Positions 1 through 8,159 of a stretch of DNA of 64,000 nt are shown piece by piece. A model generated the notes under the pieces. That model searched no databases. It had not been told where the DNA came from and saw only the letters and a program-made list of their open reading frames with translations. Numbering within the stretch: position 1 is the stretch's first letter; each line of letters opens with the position of its first letter. The translations under genes and the position numbers were made by a program. The stretch covers positions 186,001 to 250,000 of the forward strand of contig NZ_BSOW01000004.1 in the NCBI RefSeq assembly GCF_030160715.1, given 5' to 3'. The DNA comes from Bradyrhizobium iriomotense (lineage in GTDB: Bacteria; Pseudomonadota; Alphaproteobacteria; Rhizobiales; Xanthobacteraceae).

Positions 1-318
1 CAAAGCCTGCTAGGTGCCGATGCTGATGTGGCAGCCGGTATGAGGATGGGCGAGGGACAAGACAAAACCGGAAAGCGGTCCCATGCACAGTAGCGTTAGT
101 TGGATCGAGACTTGCGCGGGTAGCAGGGCGGTTTGACCCGTCGGGCAAAACAGGAGCATATTGGTAGGGCGGCGACGGTCCCACAAACTCAGCTGTCATT
201 CCCCGCGTAGGCGGGGAATCCAGTACGCCGCGGCCTCACGGTTCTCGCCTCGCTGTCTCTGGAATACTGGATGCCCCGCCTTCGCGGGGCATGACACGGC
301 ACGATTCGGCGACGGCGG
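1..318. other. Left-edge intergenic stretch
   Basis: No convincing gene is seen. The first 190 bases have no supported reading frame and may be the tail region of a feature outside the window. The rest is largely taken by a palindromic repeat (195-295) that lies just downstream of the minus-strand TetR gene. Confidence 0.5.
195..295. repeat. Palindromic intergenic repeat (GTCATTCC...GGCATGAC type)
   Basis: The element starts GTCATTCCCCGCG and ends CGCGGGGCATGAC, so its two ends are inverted copies, and the inner arms (ATCCAGTA and TACTGGAT) also pair. It is one of five elements in this window that share GTCATT/AATGAC-like ends (others near 7974, 25619, 57474 and 61199). All are between genes. 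It could act as an RNA hairpin at the 3' end of the TetR transcript. Confidence 0.75.
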
Positions 319-933
319 CTATTTTGGCGTCGGCTTGCTACGCTGCACCGGCTTCGCATCACCACCCACATCCACCCCCGCATTCCGCAGCAGCACCGTC
401 GCCGCTTCCTTCGCCGCGCGGGCCATTGCCGGATCGTCACGCACGAGGTCCTGCGCAATCGAACCGTCGACCAGCAGCACGAGCTGTGTCGCGAGCGCCT
501 CCGCATCGGCAACGCCGAGCTCGGTCAGGCGGTCGCGAAACCAGAGGCGGCGGCTTTCCTTGAAGGCGATTGCGATCTTCTTCACGGCGCGATCCGAAGG
601 CCCGAGCTCGGCCACCGCATTCACGAACGGGCAGCCGCGGAAATCCTTGGCCGCAAAGCGCCGCTCCAGCGAATCGAAGGTAGCGAGGATCTGCTCGGCC
701 GGCGGCTTGTCGGAAGGGCGTGCGCTTACGAAGCGCCGCTCGAGATAGGCCGCGATCAGCGCGTCCTTGGACGGAAAGTGGTTGTAGAGCGTGCGCTTGC
801 TGATGCCGATCTCGGCCGCGACCATATCGACGCCGACGGCGCGGATGCCCTCAAGATAGAACAGCCGGTCGGCGGTCTTGAGGATCCGCTCCTTCATGTC
901 CGTCTTGATATCCGATTTTGCAGGGGCAGCCAT
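319..933 (-). CDS. TetR/AcrR family transcriptional regulator
   Basis: A 204-residue one-component repressor. The N-terminal DNA-binding domain (about residues 12-62) shows the family pattern: KERILKTADRLF, then the helix-turn-helix region ending in SKRTLYNHFPSKDAL. The C-terminal part is a helical ligand domain of the usual length. It is transcribed away from an MFS transporter gene. An 18-bp palindrome in the gap (987-1004) and a degenerate copy overlapping this gene's own start (933-950) fit an autoregulated repressor that also controls the transporter. The ligand is unknown. The family call is secure; the target is inferred from the divergent arrangement. Confidence 0.93.
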   Translation of the reverse strand: MAAPAKSDIKTDMKERILKTADRLFYLEGIRAVGVDMVAAEIGISKRTLYNHFPSKDALIAAYLERRFVSARPSDKPPAEQILATFDSLERRFAAKDFRGCPFVNAVAELGPSDRAVKKIAIAFKESRRLWFRDRLTELGVADAEALATQLVLLVDGSIAQDLVRDDPAMARAAKEAATVLLRNAGVDVGGDAKPVQRSKPTPK

Positions 934-950
934 TACACAGACCTGTTTAC
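933..950. promoter_or_regulatory. Second (degenerate) TetR-type operator
   Basis: TTACACAGACCTGTTTAC matches the perfect palindrome at 987-1004 in 15 of 18 positions and begins on the start codon of the TetR gene. It is a plausible autoregulatory site. Confidence 0.6.
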
Positions 951-986
951 TTGGTCCTTGACAGCGGATCGCGTGCTTATTCTAAG

Positions 987-1004
987 TTACACAGGCCTGT
1001 GTAA
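987..1004. promoter_or_regulatory. Palindromic operator between TetR and MFS genes
   Basis: TTACACAGGCCTGTGTAA is a perfect 18-bp inverted repeat located 59 bases before the MFS start codon, in the divergent promoter region. It is the expected kind of site for the neighbouring TetR protein. A near copy lies at 933-950. Confidence 0.7.
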
Positions 1005-1062
1005 TCAAGCCGCATGGGCAGGTGGCGAATCGCCGCGAGAACAAGAGAACGGGAGATCAAGC

Positions 1063-2289
1063 ATGCCACTGCTGCAGGCGCTTCGTCCGACGCTCCCGAT
1101 CCTGATCGGGGCCTCGCTGATGCTGACGCTCAGCATGGGCTTGCGGCAATCGCTCGGCATCTTCCTCCAGCCCCTGACTCACGACGTCGGCATCTCCGTT
1201 TCCGATTTCACCCTCGCGATCGCCGTGCAAAACCTCGCCTGGGGCTTTCTGCAACCGCTCGCCGGCGCGCTCACGGTGCGCCACGGTTTTCGCGTGATCA
1301 TGATGACCGGCGCGTTGCTTTACATTGTGGGCCTTGCACTGATGGCATGTGCCCAGGGCATGATTTTCGTGATGCTGGGGGCAGGGGTGCTGATCGGCAC
1401 CTCGCTCGCCTGCACGGCGGCTGCGATGGCGATGTCGGTCGCTGCGCGCGCGGTGCCAGAAAGCGTGCGTTCGACGGTGCTCGGCATGGTTTCGGCCGCG
1501 GGCTCGCTCGGCGCGCTGCTGTCGGCGCCGATCGGGCAAATGCTCAATGAGGGCTACGGCTGGCGCATCGGGCTCGCCGGCTTTGTGGTGCTCTCGCTGG
1601 TGATGCTGCCGGCGGCATGGTTTGCCGGGCGGATCGATCGCATTCCGCTGCCGAAGGCGAGCGGCCTCGGCAATGTCTCGGCGACGACCGCGGCCACAGC
1701 CGCGCTCGGCAACGCTTCCTTCGTAGTGATGGCGGCAGCCTATTTCGTCTGCGGTATGCAGCTCATCTTCATCACCACGCACCTGCCGTCGTATTTGCTC
1801 ATCTGCGGCATGGACCCGATGTTGAGCGCGAAGACGCTCGGCGTGATCGGTGGCTTCAATGTGCTGGGCTCGCTGTTCTTCGGCTGGGCCGGCCAGCGCT
1901 GGAACAAGCTCGCGTTGTTGGGGGGCATCTACGTCGTGCGCTCGCTGGTGCTCGCCTGGTATTTCATGCTGCCGCCATCGCCGGCCTCGACGCTGGTGTT
2001 CGGCGCGCTGATGGGATTCGTCTGGCTCGGCGTCGGCCCGCTGGTCGCAGGCGCAGTGGCAGAGATGTTCGGGCTGCAATGGCAGGCGATGATCCAGGGG
2101 CTTGCGTTCATGAGCCATCAGATCGGCAGCTTCGTCGGCGCCTATGGCGGCGGTCTGATCTATGACGCGCTCGGTTCCTACAACATGGCTTGGCGCATCG
2201 GTGTCGCGGTGGGGCTTGCCGCCGGCATCGTCCAGATCGCGTTTGCGCTGATCCGACCGACGGCGCCGCCACTCTTGCGAACGGCATAG
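1063..2289 (+). CDS. MFS transporter
   Basis: A 408-residue inner-membrane permease of the major facilitator superfamily, with about twelve hydrophobic segments. It opens with TLPILIGASLMLTLSMGLRQ and a following SLGIFLQPL segment, as in the CynX/OxlT-like and monocarboxylate-type branches. The reading frame is open further upstream, but the start at 1063 is preferred: it has GGGAG eight bases upstream and sits after the operator region. The TetR-family gene is divergent, so it is probably induced by a ligand that may also be its substrate. Substrate unknown; efflux of a toxic compound or uptake of an organic acid are both possible. Confidence 0.88.
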   Translation: MPLLQALRPTLPILIGASLMLTLSMGLRQSLGIFLQPLTHDVGISVSDFTLAIAVQNLAWGFLQPLAGALTVRHGFRVIMMTGALLYIVGLALMACAQGMIFVMLGAGVLIGTSLACTAAAMAMSVAARAVPESVRSTVLGMVSAAGSLGALLSAPIGQMLNEGYGWRIGLAGFVVLSLVMLPAAWFAGRIDRIPLPKASGLGNVSATTAATAALGNASFVVMAAAYFVCGMQLIFITTHLPSYLLICGMDPMLSAKTLGVIGGFNVLGSLFFGWAGQRWNKLALLGGIYVVRSLVLAWYFMLPPSPASTLVFGALMGFVWLGVGPLVAGAVAEMFGLQWQAMIQGLAFMSHQIGSFVGAYGGGLIYDALGSYNMAWRIGVAVGLAAGIVQIAFALIRPTAPPLLRTA

Positions 2290-2685
2290 GCATCGTCGGC
2301 GTCTGCTCATTCGTTGGGCAGTGCGCCGCCGCGTGAAGCAGCGCACGACGCGCCTGTCGCAAAGCAGCAAACGGGAATCGAAACGCATTCAGTGGGTTGA
2401 ATGAATAGTGTCGATGGTGCGATTCTTGCACGTTCCTTGATCAAGAATTGGAACCGTCTCTGACGCTTTCCGATCTGGCGACAAGGGAAAGGCCGATAAG
2501 CCATGAGGCTGGTCGCCGCCAGTCTCCAGCCATCGACGCTCGACGACCTCATCGCGCCGAGCCGTGAACATTGTGTCCCGAAAATTCGAGCTGATCGCGC
2601 TGGCGCGTCGCCGGCGCGAACCTTCGTCTCGACGGTTCCAGTCAAGCCAGTGCCCGGAAGGCATCTCTTGCGACTTGGGAGGACG
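2290..2685. other. Long leader region upstream of amtB
   Basis: A 396-base gap with no supported gene. It holds a sigma-54-like promoter at 2415-2430 and then about 245 bases of predicted 5' leader, including a potential stem GTTCC/GGAAC around 2431-2454. The amtB reading frame is open from 2503, but that extension lacks a hydrophobic start and is unlikely to be translated. Confidence 0.5.
2415..2430 (+). promoter_or_regulatory. Sigma-54 (RpoN) -24/-12 promoter for amtB
   Basis: TGGTGCGATTCTTGCA has GG at -24 and GC at -12 in exact register with the consensus TGGCACG-N4-TTGCW, with two departures in the -24 half (T for C, which the consensus tolerates, and G for A). Ammonium transporter genes in proteobacteria are classically NtrC/RpoN controlled, so its place upstream of amtB supports the call. 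No clear NtrC site was identified upstream. Confidence 0.7.
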
Positions 2686-4080
2686 ATGATGGAATCAAGA
2701 ACATCCACGCGCAAAAGACTCGTGACGTTGGTGGTGGCGCTGTTGGGAATTGCACTTCTCTACCTCGTCCTCGGCGACGTCGCGCTTGCGGAGGATGCGG
2801 CGCCCCCCGCTTGTGGCGGCAAGATCCTCGAGAAGTGCACGCCAAATCCCGGCGACACCGCCTGGATGCTCACCTCGGTCGCGCTGGTGCTGATGATGAC
2901 GGTTCCGGGGCTTGGGCTGTTCTATGGCGGCATGGTGCGCAAGAAGAACGTGGGCGACACCGTGATGACGAGCTTTGCAGTAACCTGCCTCATCACCATC
3001 CTGTTCGCCATCCTGACCTACAGCCTGGCCTTCCGCGCCGGCACGCCGTTCATCGGCGGGCTGGACCGCATGTTCCTGAAGGACATCCTCAGCGATATCG
3101 GCAAAGGCGGGATCGGCAACCCCAATCCGCTCGCGGCGACGATTCCCGAAAGCGTCTACATCTGCTTCCAGATGACTTTTGCGATCATCACGCCGGCGCT
3201 GATCGCAGGGGCCTTCGCCGAGCGGATGAAGTTTTCCGCGATGCTCTGGTTCATCGGCCTGTGGGCGATCTTCGTCTATGCGCCGATCGCGCATTGGGTG
3301 TGGGGCCCGGACGGAATCTTCGCCTCCGGCAACGACGCCGCCTGGGTCAAGGTGCTCGACTTCGCCGGCGGGACCGTCGTGCATATCAATGCCGGCGTGG
3401 CAGGCCTGATGTGCGCCATCATGCTCGGCAAGCGCAAGGAAACGGGACCGGCCCACAACATGGTGCTGACCTTCATCGGCGCCTCGCTGCTCTGGGTCGG
3501 CTGGTTCGGCTTCAACGCGGGCTCGGCGGTGACGGCGGGCATGCAGGCCGGCATGGCGATGCTGGTGACGCAGATCGCAACGGCCGTTGCCGGCTTTACC
3601 TGGATGCTGGTGGAGTGGTCGCTCAAGGGCAAGCCGACGGTCGTCGGCATCTGCTCGGGCGCGGTGGCAGGTCTCGTTGCCATCACGCCAGCGTCCGGTT
3701 TCGTCGGCCCGGTTGGCGCCTTCGTGATCGGGATTGCGGCCGGCGTCCTCTGCTACTGGGGATGCACCGGGCTGAAGGCCATGTTCAGCTATGACGATGC
3801 GCTCGATTGCTTCGGCGTCCACGCCGTCGGCGGCATCGTCGGCGCACTGCTCACCGGCATCTTTGCCGTCGAGCAATATGGCGGCACCGCGGGTGCTCTG
3901 GAAGGAAACCCCGGCCAGTTCATCAACCAGTGCATCGGCGTCGCCACCGTCATTGTTTACGACGCCGTCGTCAGCCTGATCATCCTCTACGTGGTCAAGC
4001 TGTTCGTCGGTTTGCGGGTGTCGGAGGATATGGAGCGCGACGGTCTCGATCTCGCACTGCATGGCGAGGTCGTGCACTAG
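2686..4080 (+). CDS. amtB: Ammonium transporter Amt/AmtB
   Basis: A 464-residue inner-membrane channel that conducts ammonium/ammonia. A signal-like hydrophobic stretch precedes the mature part (about residues 12-35), then eleven membrane helices. Family hallmarks are FYGGMVRKKN, the Amt signature DFAGGTVVHINAG with the first pore histidine, GWFGFNAGSA, and CFGVHAVGG with the second pore histidine. The start at 2686 (or the next ATG at 2689) is chosen because GGGAGG sits just upstream; the open frame extends further back without a good start. A sigma-54-type promoter at 2415 predicts nitrogen-limitation control. No glnK partner lies next to it, unlike the common glnK-amtB operon. Confidence 0.95.
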   Translation: MMESRTSTRKRLVTLVVALLGIALLYLVLGDVALAEDAAPPACGGKILEKCTPNPGDTAWMLTSVALVLMMTVPGLGLFYGGMVRKKNVGDTVMTSFAVTCLITILFAILTYSLAFRAGTPFIGGLDRMFLKDILSDIGKGGIGNPNPLAATIPESVYICFQMTFAIITPALIAGAFAERMKFSAMLWFIGLWAIFVYAPIAHWVWGPDGIFASGNDAAWVKVLDFAGGTVVHINAGVAGLMCAIMLGKRKETGPAHNMVLTFIGASLLWVGWFGFNAGSAVTAGMQAGMAMLVTQIATAVAGFTWMLVEWSLKGKPTVVGICSGAVAGLVAITPASGFVGPVGAFVIGIAAGVLCYWGCTGLKAMFSYDDALDCFGVHAVGGIVGALLTGIFAVEQYGGTAGALEGNPGQFINQCIGVATVIVYDAVVSLIILYVVKLFVGLRVSEDMERDGLDLALHGEVVH

Positions 4081-4156
4081 ATCGTTGATAACGATGTTGA
4101 ACCAACCCGGCCGTCCGCGCTTGCCCCGCGGATGCGTCGGCACGGGAGAAGGCAAG

Positions 4157-4501
4157 ATGACCGAGATCTTTGCGCAAGGTGACCTGCTGATCGAGCGGGT
4201 ACCCGATGTAGCGCCATCGGGAACGCTCGCCGAAACCGCCGAAGGTGTGCCGCTGGTCCTGCTGGAGGGCGAGGCCACCGGACATTGTCATGCGATCAGC
4301 GAGCGCGTGACGCTGTTTCGCGACGACGATCTGGCGCGCGACATTCCGGCCGGGCTGTATGTCGGACATCTCCTGATCGCCGCGGCCTATGCGCGGGTGA
4401 CGCATCAGGAGCACGCGCCGCTGACGTTGCCGCGAGGGACCTACCGCGTGCGCCGCCAGCGCGAACTGGGCCCGCGGGATGCGCGCGTCCTTGCCGACTG
4501 A
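4157..4501 (+). CDS. Small conserved protein with GHxH and HxxH motifs, function unknown
   Basis: A 114-residue protein I do not recognise by function. It starts QGDLLIERVPD and contains GEATGHCHAI (an HxH pair), HQEHAPLTLP (an HxxH-like cluster) and ends with a basic GTYRVRRQRE segment. The spaced histidines look able to bind a metal ion, possibly in a small beta-barrel fold, but this is inference. I recall similar small histidine-containing proteins encoded beside DUF6745 genes. The start at 4157 follows GGGAGAAGG. The end overlaps the next gene by 23 bases, so the two are probably translated together. Confidence 0.75.
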   Translation: MTEIFAQGDLLIERVPDVAPSGTLAETAEGVPLVLLEGEATGHCHAISERVTLFRDDDLARDIPAGLYVGHLLIAAAYARVTHQEHAPLTLPRGTYRVRRQRELGPRDARVLAD

Positions 4502-5606
4502 GCAGGCACTGACGGCGGAGCAGCGGGGAGCGCTCGGGGAGTACCGAGCGCGGTGGGCTGCCGTCCGGCGGTCGACGGCACCTGCCAATCGCGGCGCCGC
4601 GGAGCGGGCCGTGCGGTTGGCCTATCAGTCCGCAGGACTGGAGCCGCCGGCCCGCATCGTGTGGTGCGACAGCCCGTTTGCGCTTGCCGAGCTCGCTGGC
4701 CGGATGTCGGGCGACGACGGCCGCAATGTGCGCTTGCGTCTGGTCGATCGCCTCCGCCGGCGAATTGCTTCGCTGGTTGCGAGGCGGTTGCATCGGAAGG
4801 TGCTCGCCACGATCGAAAGCGACGTCAATCCTGCCGATGGGCTGGTCAGCGCTGCGGCCGAGGTGGTGGTACGGAGCGTGCCGGAACAGAATCCGTCCAT
4901 GTTCGGCCAGCTCCGTCGAACCGGCCTGTCGCTATCCGGTCTGCTTGAAGCGATCGTTGCTCCCCGCAATTTTACGACCTGCGCGGCGGGGCCGCACGAT
5001 CTGTCGTGGCTTGGTGCTTACGACTATCTCCGCGAGGTGCTCGGTCTGCGCGGCGAGACGGAGTCGTTGCGTGGCCTGATGCAGCTCGCGATGAGCGCCG
5101 GCTGGCTCCAGCCGCATGAGCGCACCTGCTGGCTCGCAGAGCGACCGAACCTCTTGTGCGGTGATGCACGCGACCGGTTGCATCAGGCGAGCGGCCCGGC
5201 GCTGCGTTACCCCGATGGGTGGTCGATCTGGGCCTGGCGCGGTGTTGAGGTGCCGCGCTGGATTATCGAACACAAGGACAGGATCACGCTCGCCGCGATC
5301 GACGAGCAGATCGATGTCCAGGTCCGCCGCTGCATGATCGAGATCATGACGCCGGAGCGTTACGTCGCGCTCGGCGGCGCCACCCCCATCGCCGAGGACG
5401 AGACCGGAATCCTGTGGCGCCGGAACTGGCTGGCCGCGGACGCTTGGGCGGCGGTGGAGGTCGTGAACGCGACGCCCGAGCCCGACGGCACGCGCAGGCA
5501 TTTCTTCCTCCAGGTGCCGGCCAATCTGCGCACGGCGCGCGAGGCGGTGGCCTGGACCTACGGCATGAGGGCCGAGGCCTATGCGCACCTCGTGCACAGG
5601 ACGTGA
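4479..5606 (+). CDS. DUF6745-like protein, function unknown
   Basis: A 375-residue soluble protein. The C-terminal half has the pattern I associate with DUF6745: a block around HQASGPALRYPDGWSIWAWR, then VPRWIIEHKDRIT, then MTPERYVALGG. The N-terminal half is arginine-rich and helical. It overlaps the preceding GHxH gene, so the two likely work together. In other bacteria such proteins are often linked to repeat proteins, but none is seen here. No catalytic site can be pointed out. The start is uncertain: 4479 gives the longest frame within the overlap, and no strong ribosome-binding site separates the options. Confidence 0.7.
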   Translation: MRASLPTEQALTAEQRGALGEYRARWAAVRRSTAPANRGAAERAVRLAYQSAGLEPPARIVWCDSPFALAELAGRMSGDDGRNVRLRLVDRLRRRIASLVARRLHRKVLATIESDVNPADGLVSAAAEVVVRSVPEQNPSMFGQLRRTGLSLSGLLEAIVAPRNFTTCAAGPHDLSWLGAYDYLREVLGLRGETESLRGLMQLAMSAGWLQPHERTCWLAERPNLLCGDARDRLHQASGPALRYPDGWSIWAWRGVEVPRWIIEHKDRITLAAIDEQIDVQVRRCMIEIMTPERYVALGGATPIAEDETGILWRRNWLAADAWAAVEVVNATPEPDGTRRHFFLQVPANLRTAREAVAWTYGMRAEAYAHLVHRT

Positions 5607-5624
5607 CGGAGACGGGTCTGCCGG

Positions 5625-6185
5625 CTAGCTGCGATAGTAGCGCCACATCCGCAGGAACGTGCGATGGATCATGTCCGGCGGCTGATCGAACGGCTCGACA
5701 TTGATCCGCACCATGTTGGTGTGGCTCATCCGCCAGGGCAGGCGCATCAGCCAGCGCCAGGACGGCTGCTTGCGCCAGTCGGCCACCAGCGCGCTGGTGA
5801 GCGGCGCGTTCAGCACGATCTGGAGCTCGTGCACAGTCATAGCGCGTTCGGCGATCTCGACGAGATCGATTCGCTCGATCGCGCGCCACCGGATCAGGCC
5901 GAAGGCCTGGATGAAGATACCGTATTGGTTGGCGCCGATGGTGGGCCGGCCGGTCTCGAGCAGAGGAATGTTGTAGTAGGTGAATCCGGCCGCGAGCGCT
6001 GCGAGCGCAAGCCAGTAGAGCGCGCCGGTGACGAACGCAGCGGTGCAGAAGATCGCGGCGAGCGCCGCGGTGACGTAGACCGGAAAATAGGTGTCGTCGC
6101 GGCCATAGGCGACCGAGTAGCCACCGACATTTCCCTCGTCCAGGGCTGCGATCATGGACGTGGAGGCTACGACCATCGGCCGCAA
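5625..6185 (-). CDS. Conserved membrane protein, function unknown
   Basis: A 186-residue protein with two adjoining hydrophobic segments in the first half (about residues 35-75) followed by a soluble region that resembles a bacterial PH-like domain (the segment QYGIFIQAFGLIRWRAIERID). This is weak evidence. It faces the DUF6745-like gene tail to tail and lies downstream of rpmG on the same strand, separated by a strong terminator. An internal ATG at residue 12 is an alternative start. Function unknown. Confidence 0.65.
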   Translation of the reverse strand: MRPMVVASTSMIAALDEGNVGGYSVAYGRDDTYFPVYVTAALAAIFCTAAFVTGALYWLALAALAAGFTYYNIPLLETGRPTIGANQYGIFIQAFGLIRWRAIERIDLVEIAERAMTVHELQIVLNAPLTSALVADWRKQPSWRWLMRLPWRMSHTNMVRINVEPFDQPPDMIHRTFLRMWRYYRS

Positions 6186-6213
6186 ATAAAAACGGGGCCG
6201 CGAATGGCCCCGT
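6185..6213 (-). terminator. Rho-independent terminator after rpmG
   Basis: ACGGGGCC (6192-6199) pairs with GGCCCCGT (6206-6213) around a six-base loop. Read on the minus strand, the stem is followed by TTTTTATTT, a classic intrinsic terminator. Confidence 0.85.
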
Positions 6214-6240
6214 CAAAGTCGTTCAGCGTAGTCCGCGATC

Positions 6241-6408
6241 TTACTTGATCTTGGCTTCCTTGAATTCGACGTGCTTGCGCGCGACCGGGTCATACTTCTT
6301 CTTGACCAGCTTCTCGGTCATGGTGCGCGAGTTCTTCTTGGCGACGTAGTAGAAGCCGGTGTCAGCCGAGGACACGAGCTTGACCTTGATGGTGACCGCT
6401 TTGGCCAT
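6241..6408 (-). CDS. rpmG: 50S ribosomal protein L33
   Basis: A 55-residue large-subunit ribosomal protein that starts [18 protein letters not shown] and contains [11 protein letters not shown] and the basic [17 protein letters not shown] tail. This is the alphaproteobacterial type without the zinc-binding cysteines. The frame is open another 30 codons upstream, but the internal ATG is the family start. It is monocistronic, with an intrinsic terminator directly after the stop codon. Confidence 0.97.
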   Translation of the reverse strand: MAKAVTIKVKLVSSADTGFYYVAKKNSRTMTEKLVKKKYDPVARKHVEFKEAKIK

Positions 6409-6534
6409 GTTCAGAAACCTCGAATGGAATGGGATTTGAGGAGCCGGCCAAACGGCCCGCGTTGGCCGGCAACCTAGCCACAAACCGCCCAAAGTCAAGG
6501 TTTTGCGGCCAGAAACTCGCTCAAATCGGCCCGA

Positions 6535-7860
6535 TTAACCCTCGAAGAACCGGTTTTTCGGCCGCGGCAGGCCCAGATTCTCTCTCAAAGTGGCCCCTTC
6601 ATACTCTTTCCGGAAAATCCCGCGCCGTTGCAGTTCCGGGACGACCTTGTCGACGAAATCGTCGAGGCCTGCGGGCACGAACGGGAACATGATGTTGAAG
6701 CCGTCGGAGCCGCGGCCGACCAGCCATTCCTCCATCTGGTCGGCGATGGTCTTGGGCGTGCCGACGAAGGCAAGCCCGCCATATCCCCCGACGCGCTGGG
6801 CGAGCTGGCGCACCGTGAGCTTGTCGCGCGCCGCGAGATCGACCATCCGCTGCCGGCCGCTCTTGCTGGCATTCGTCTCGGGGATCGGCGGCAGCGGCCC
6901 GTCGGGGTCGAAGCCGCTCGCATCCGTGCCGAGGATGACCGAGAGCGAGGCGATGGCGCTGTCGTAGTGCACGCGGCTGTCGAGCAAGGCGCGCTTCTCC
7001 CTGGCTTCGTCCACGCTGTCGCCGACCACGACGAAGGCGCCCGGCAGGATCTTCAGGTGCTCGGGATCGCGGCCGATCTTCTCCATCCGCCCCTTGATGT
7101 CGGCATAGAGCTTCTGCCCGTCGGCAAGGCTGCCGCCGCCCGTGAACACGGCCTCTGCCGTCTCCGCCGCGAGCTGCTTGCCGTCCTCGGACGCGCCGGC
7201 CTGCACGATCACCGGCCAGCCCTGGACGGGCCGGGCAATGTTGAGGGGGCCGCGCACCCTGAGATATTTGCCCTGGTGGTCGAGCACGTGCATCTTCGAC
7301 GGCTCGAAGAACAGACCCTGTTCGACATCGCGCACGAAGGCGTCGTCGGCGAAGGAATCCCAGAGGCCCGTGACCACGTCATAGAATTCGCGGGCGCGCT
7401 TGTAGCGCTCGGCGTGCTCCATGTGATCGTCGAGGCCGAAATTCAGCGCCGCGTCCGGATTCGAGGTGGTGACGATGTTCCAGCCGGCGCGACCGCCACT
7501 GAGATGGTCGAGCGAAGCAAAGCGACGCGCGACGTGGTAGGGCTCGTCAAAGGTGGTCGAGCCCGTCGCGATCAGGCCGATGCGCTCGGTCACGGCGGAG
7601 AGCGCTGACAGAAGCGTGAACGGCTCGAACGACGTCACGGTGTGGCTGCGCTTCAAGGCATTGATCGGCATGTTCAGCACGGCGAGGTGATCGGCCATGA
7701 AGAAGGCGTCGAACTTGCCGGCCTCGAGCTTCCTGATCAGCTGCTTGATATGGCCGAAATTGAAATTGGCGTCGGGCCAGGCGCCGGGATAGCGCCAGGC
7801 GCCGGTGTGGATTGAGATCGGGCGCATGAACGCGCCGAGCTTGAGTTGCCGTTGTGCCAT
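6535..7860 (-). CDS. LLM-class flavin-dependent monooxygenase (NtaA/SnaA/DszA type)
   Basis: A 441-residue protein of the bacterial luciferase-like fold that uses reduced FMN supplied by a separate reductase. Family features are the start LKLGAFMRPISIHTGAWRYP, GKFDAFFMADHLA, the DPNFALNFG-like segment NPDAALNFG, and PVIVQAGASEDGKQLAA. Members oxidise nitrilotriacetate, EDTA, dibenzothiophene sulfone or antibiotics; the substrate here cannot be read from the sequence. No flavin reductase or transporter is adjacent, and it appears to be a stand-alone gene. The length is normal for the family. Confidence 0.9.
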   Translation of the reverse strand: MAQRQLKLGAFMRPISIHTGAWRYPGAWPDANFNFGHIKQLIRKLEAGKFDAFFMADHLAVLNMPINALKRSHTVTSFEPFTLLSALSAVTERIGLIATGSTTFDEPYHVARRFASLDHLSGGRAGWNIVTTSNPDAALNFGLDDHMEHAERYKRAREFYDVVTGLWDSFADDAFVRDVEQGLFFEPSKMHVLDHQGKYLRVRGPLNIARPVQGWPVIVQAGASEDGKQLAAETAEAVFTGGGSLADGQKLYADIKGRMEKIGRDPEHLKILPGAFVVVGDSVDEAREKRALLDSRVHYDSAIASLSVILGTDASGFDPDGPLPPIPETNASKSGRQRMVDLAARDKLTVRQLAQRVGGYGGLAFVGTPKTIADQMEEWLVGRGSDGFNIMFPFVPAGLDDFVDKVVPELQRRGIFRKEYEGATLRENLGLPRPKNRFFEG

Positions 7861-7973
7861 CGGCCCGTATCCGTGCTGAGTGTCGTTGCAGATGACATAG
7901 GTGCGACCCGGCTCGGTGCTACGGGGCGGACGCGGAACAATTTTTTGTTTTTCGGCCGCCTCTCAGCACAATT

Positions 7974-8077
7974 GTCATTCCGGGGCGCGCGTCAGCGAGA
8001 GCCCGGAATCCATCGGGCCGCACGACCACGGAGGAATGGATTCCGGGCTCGCGCCAAGAGGCGCGCCCCGGAATGAC
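7974..8077. repeat. Palindromic intergenic repeat (GTCATTCCGGGGCG type)
   Basis: It begins GTCATTCCGGGGCGCGC and ends GCGCGCCCCGGAATGAC, with near-perfect inverted ends. It lies between the LLM oxidoreductase and the next plus-strand gene, which are divergent, so it sits in a promoter-side gap rather than after a gene. It belongs to the same family as the elements at 25619 and 57474. Confidence 0.85.
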
Positions 8078-8159
8078 GGGAGAGCGACGGGCGCTTCCTC
8101 GAACCGATCGGCCTCTTGATCCGACCAAGCCATGACTTCGGCCCGTGAGGAGACAGGCA

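Noticed and set aside
2695..4278. 527-codon minus-strand frame opposite amtB
   Set aside because: Shadow of the high-GC amtB gene; no recognisable motif.
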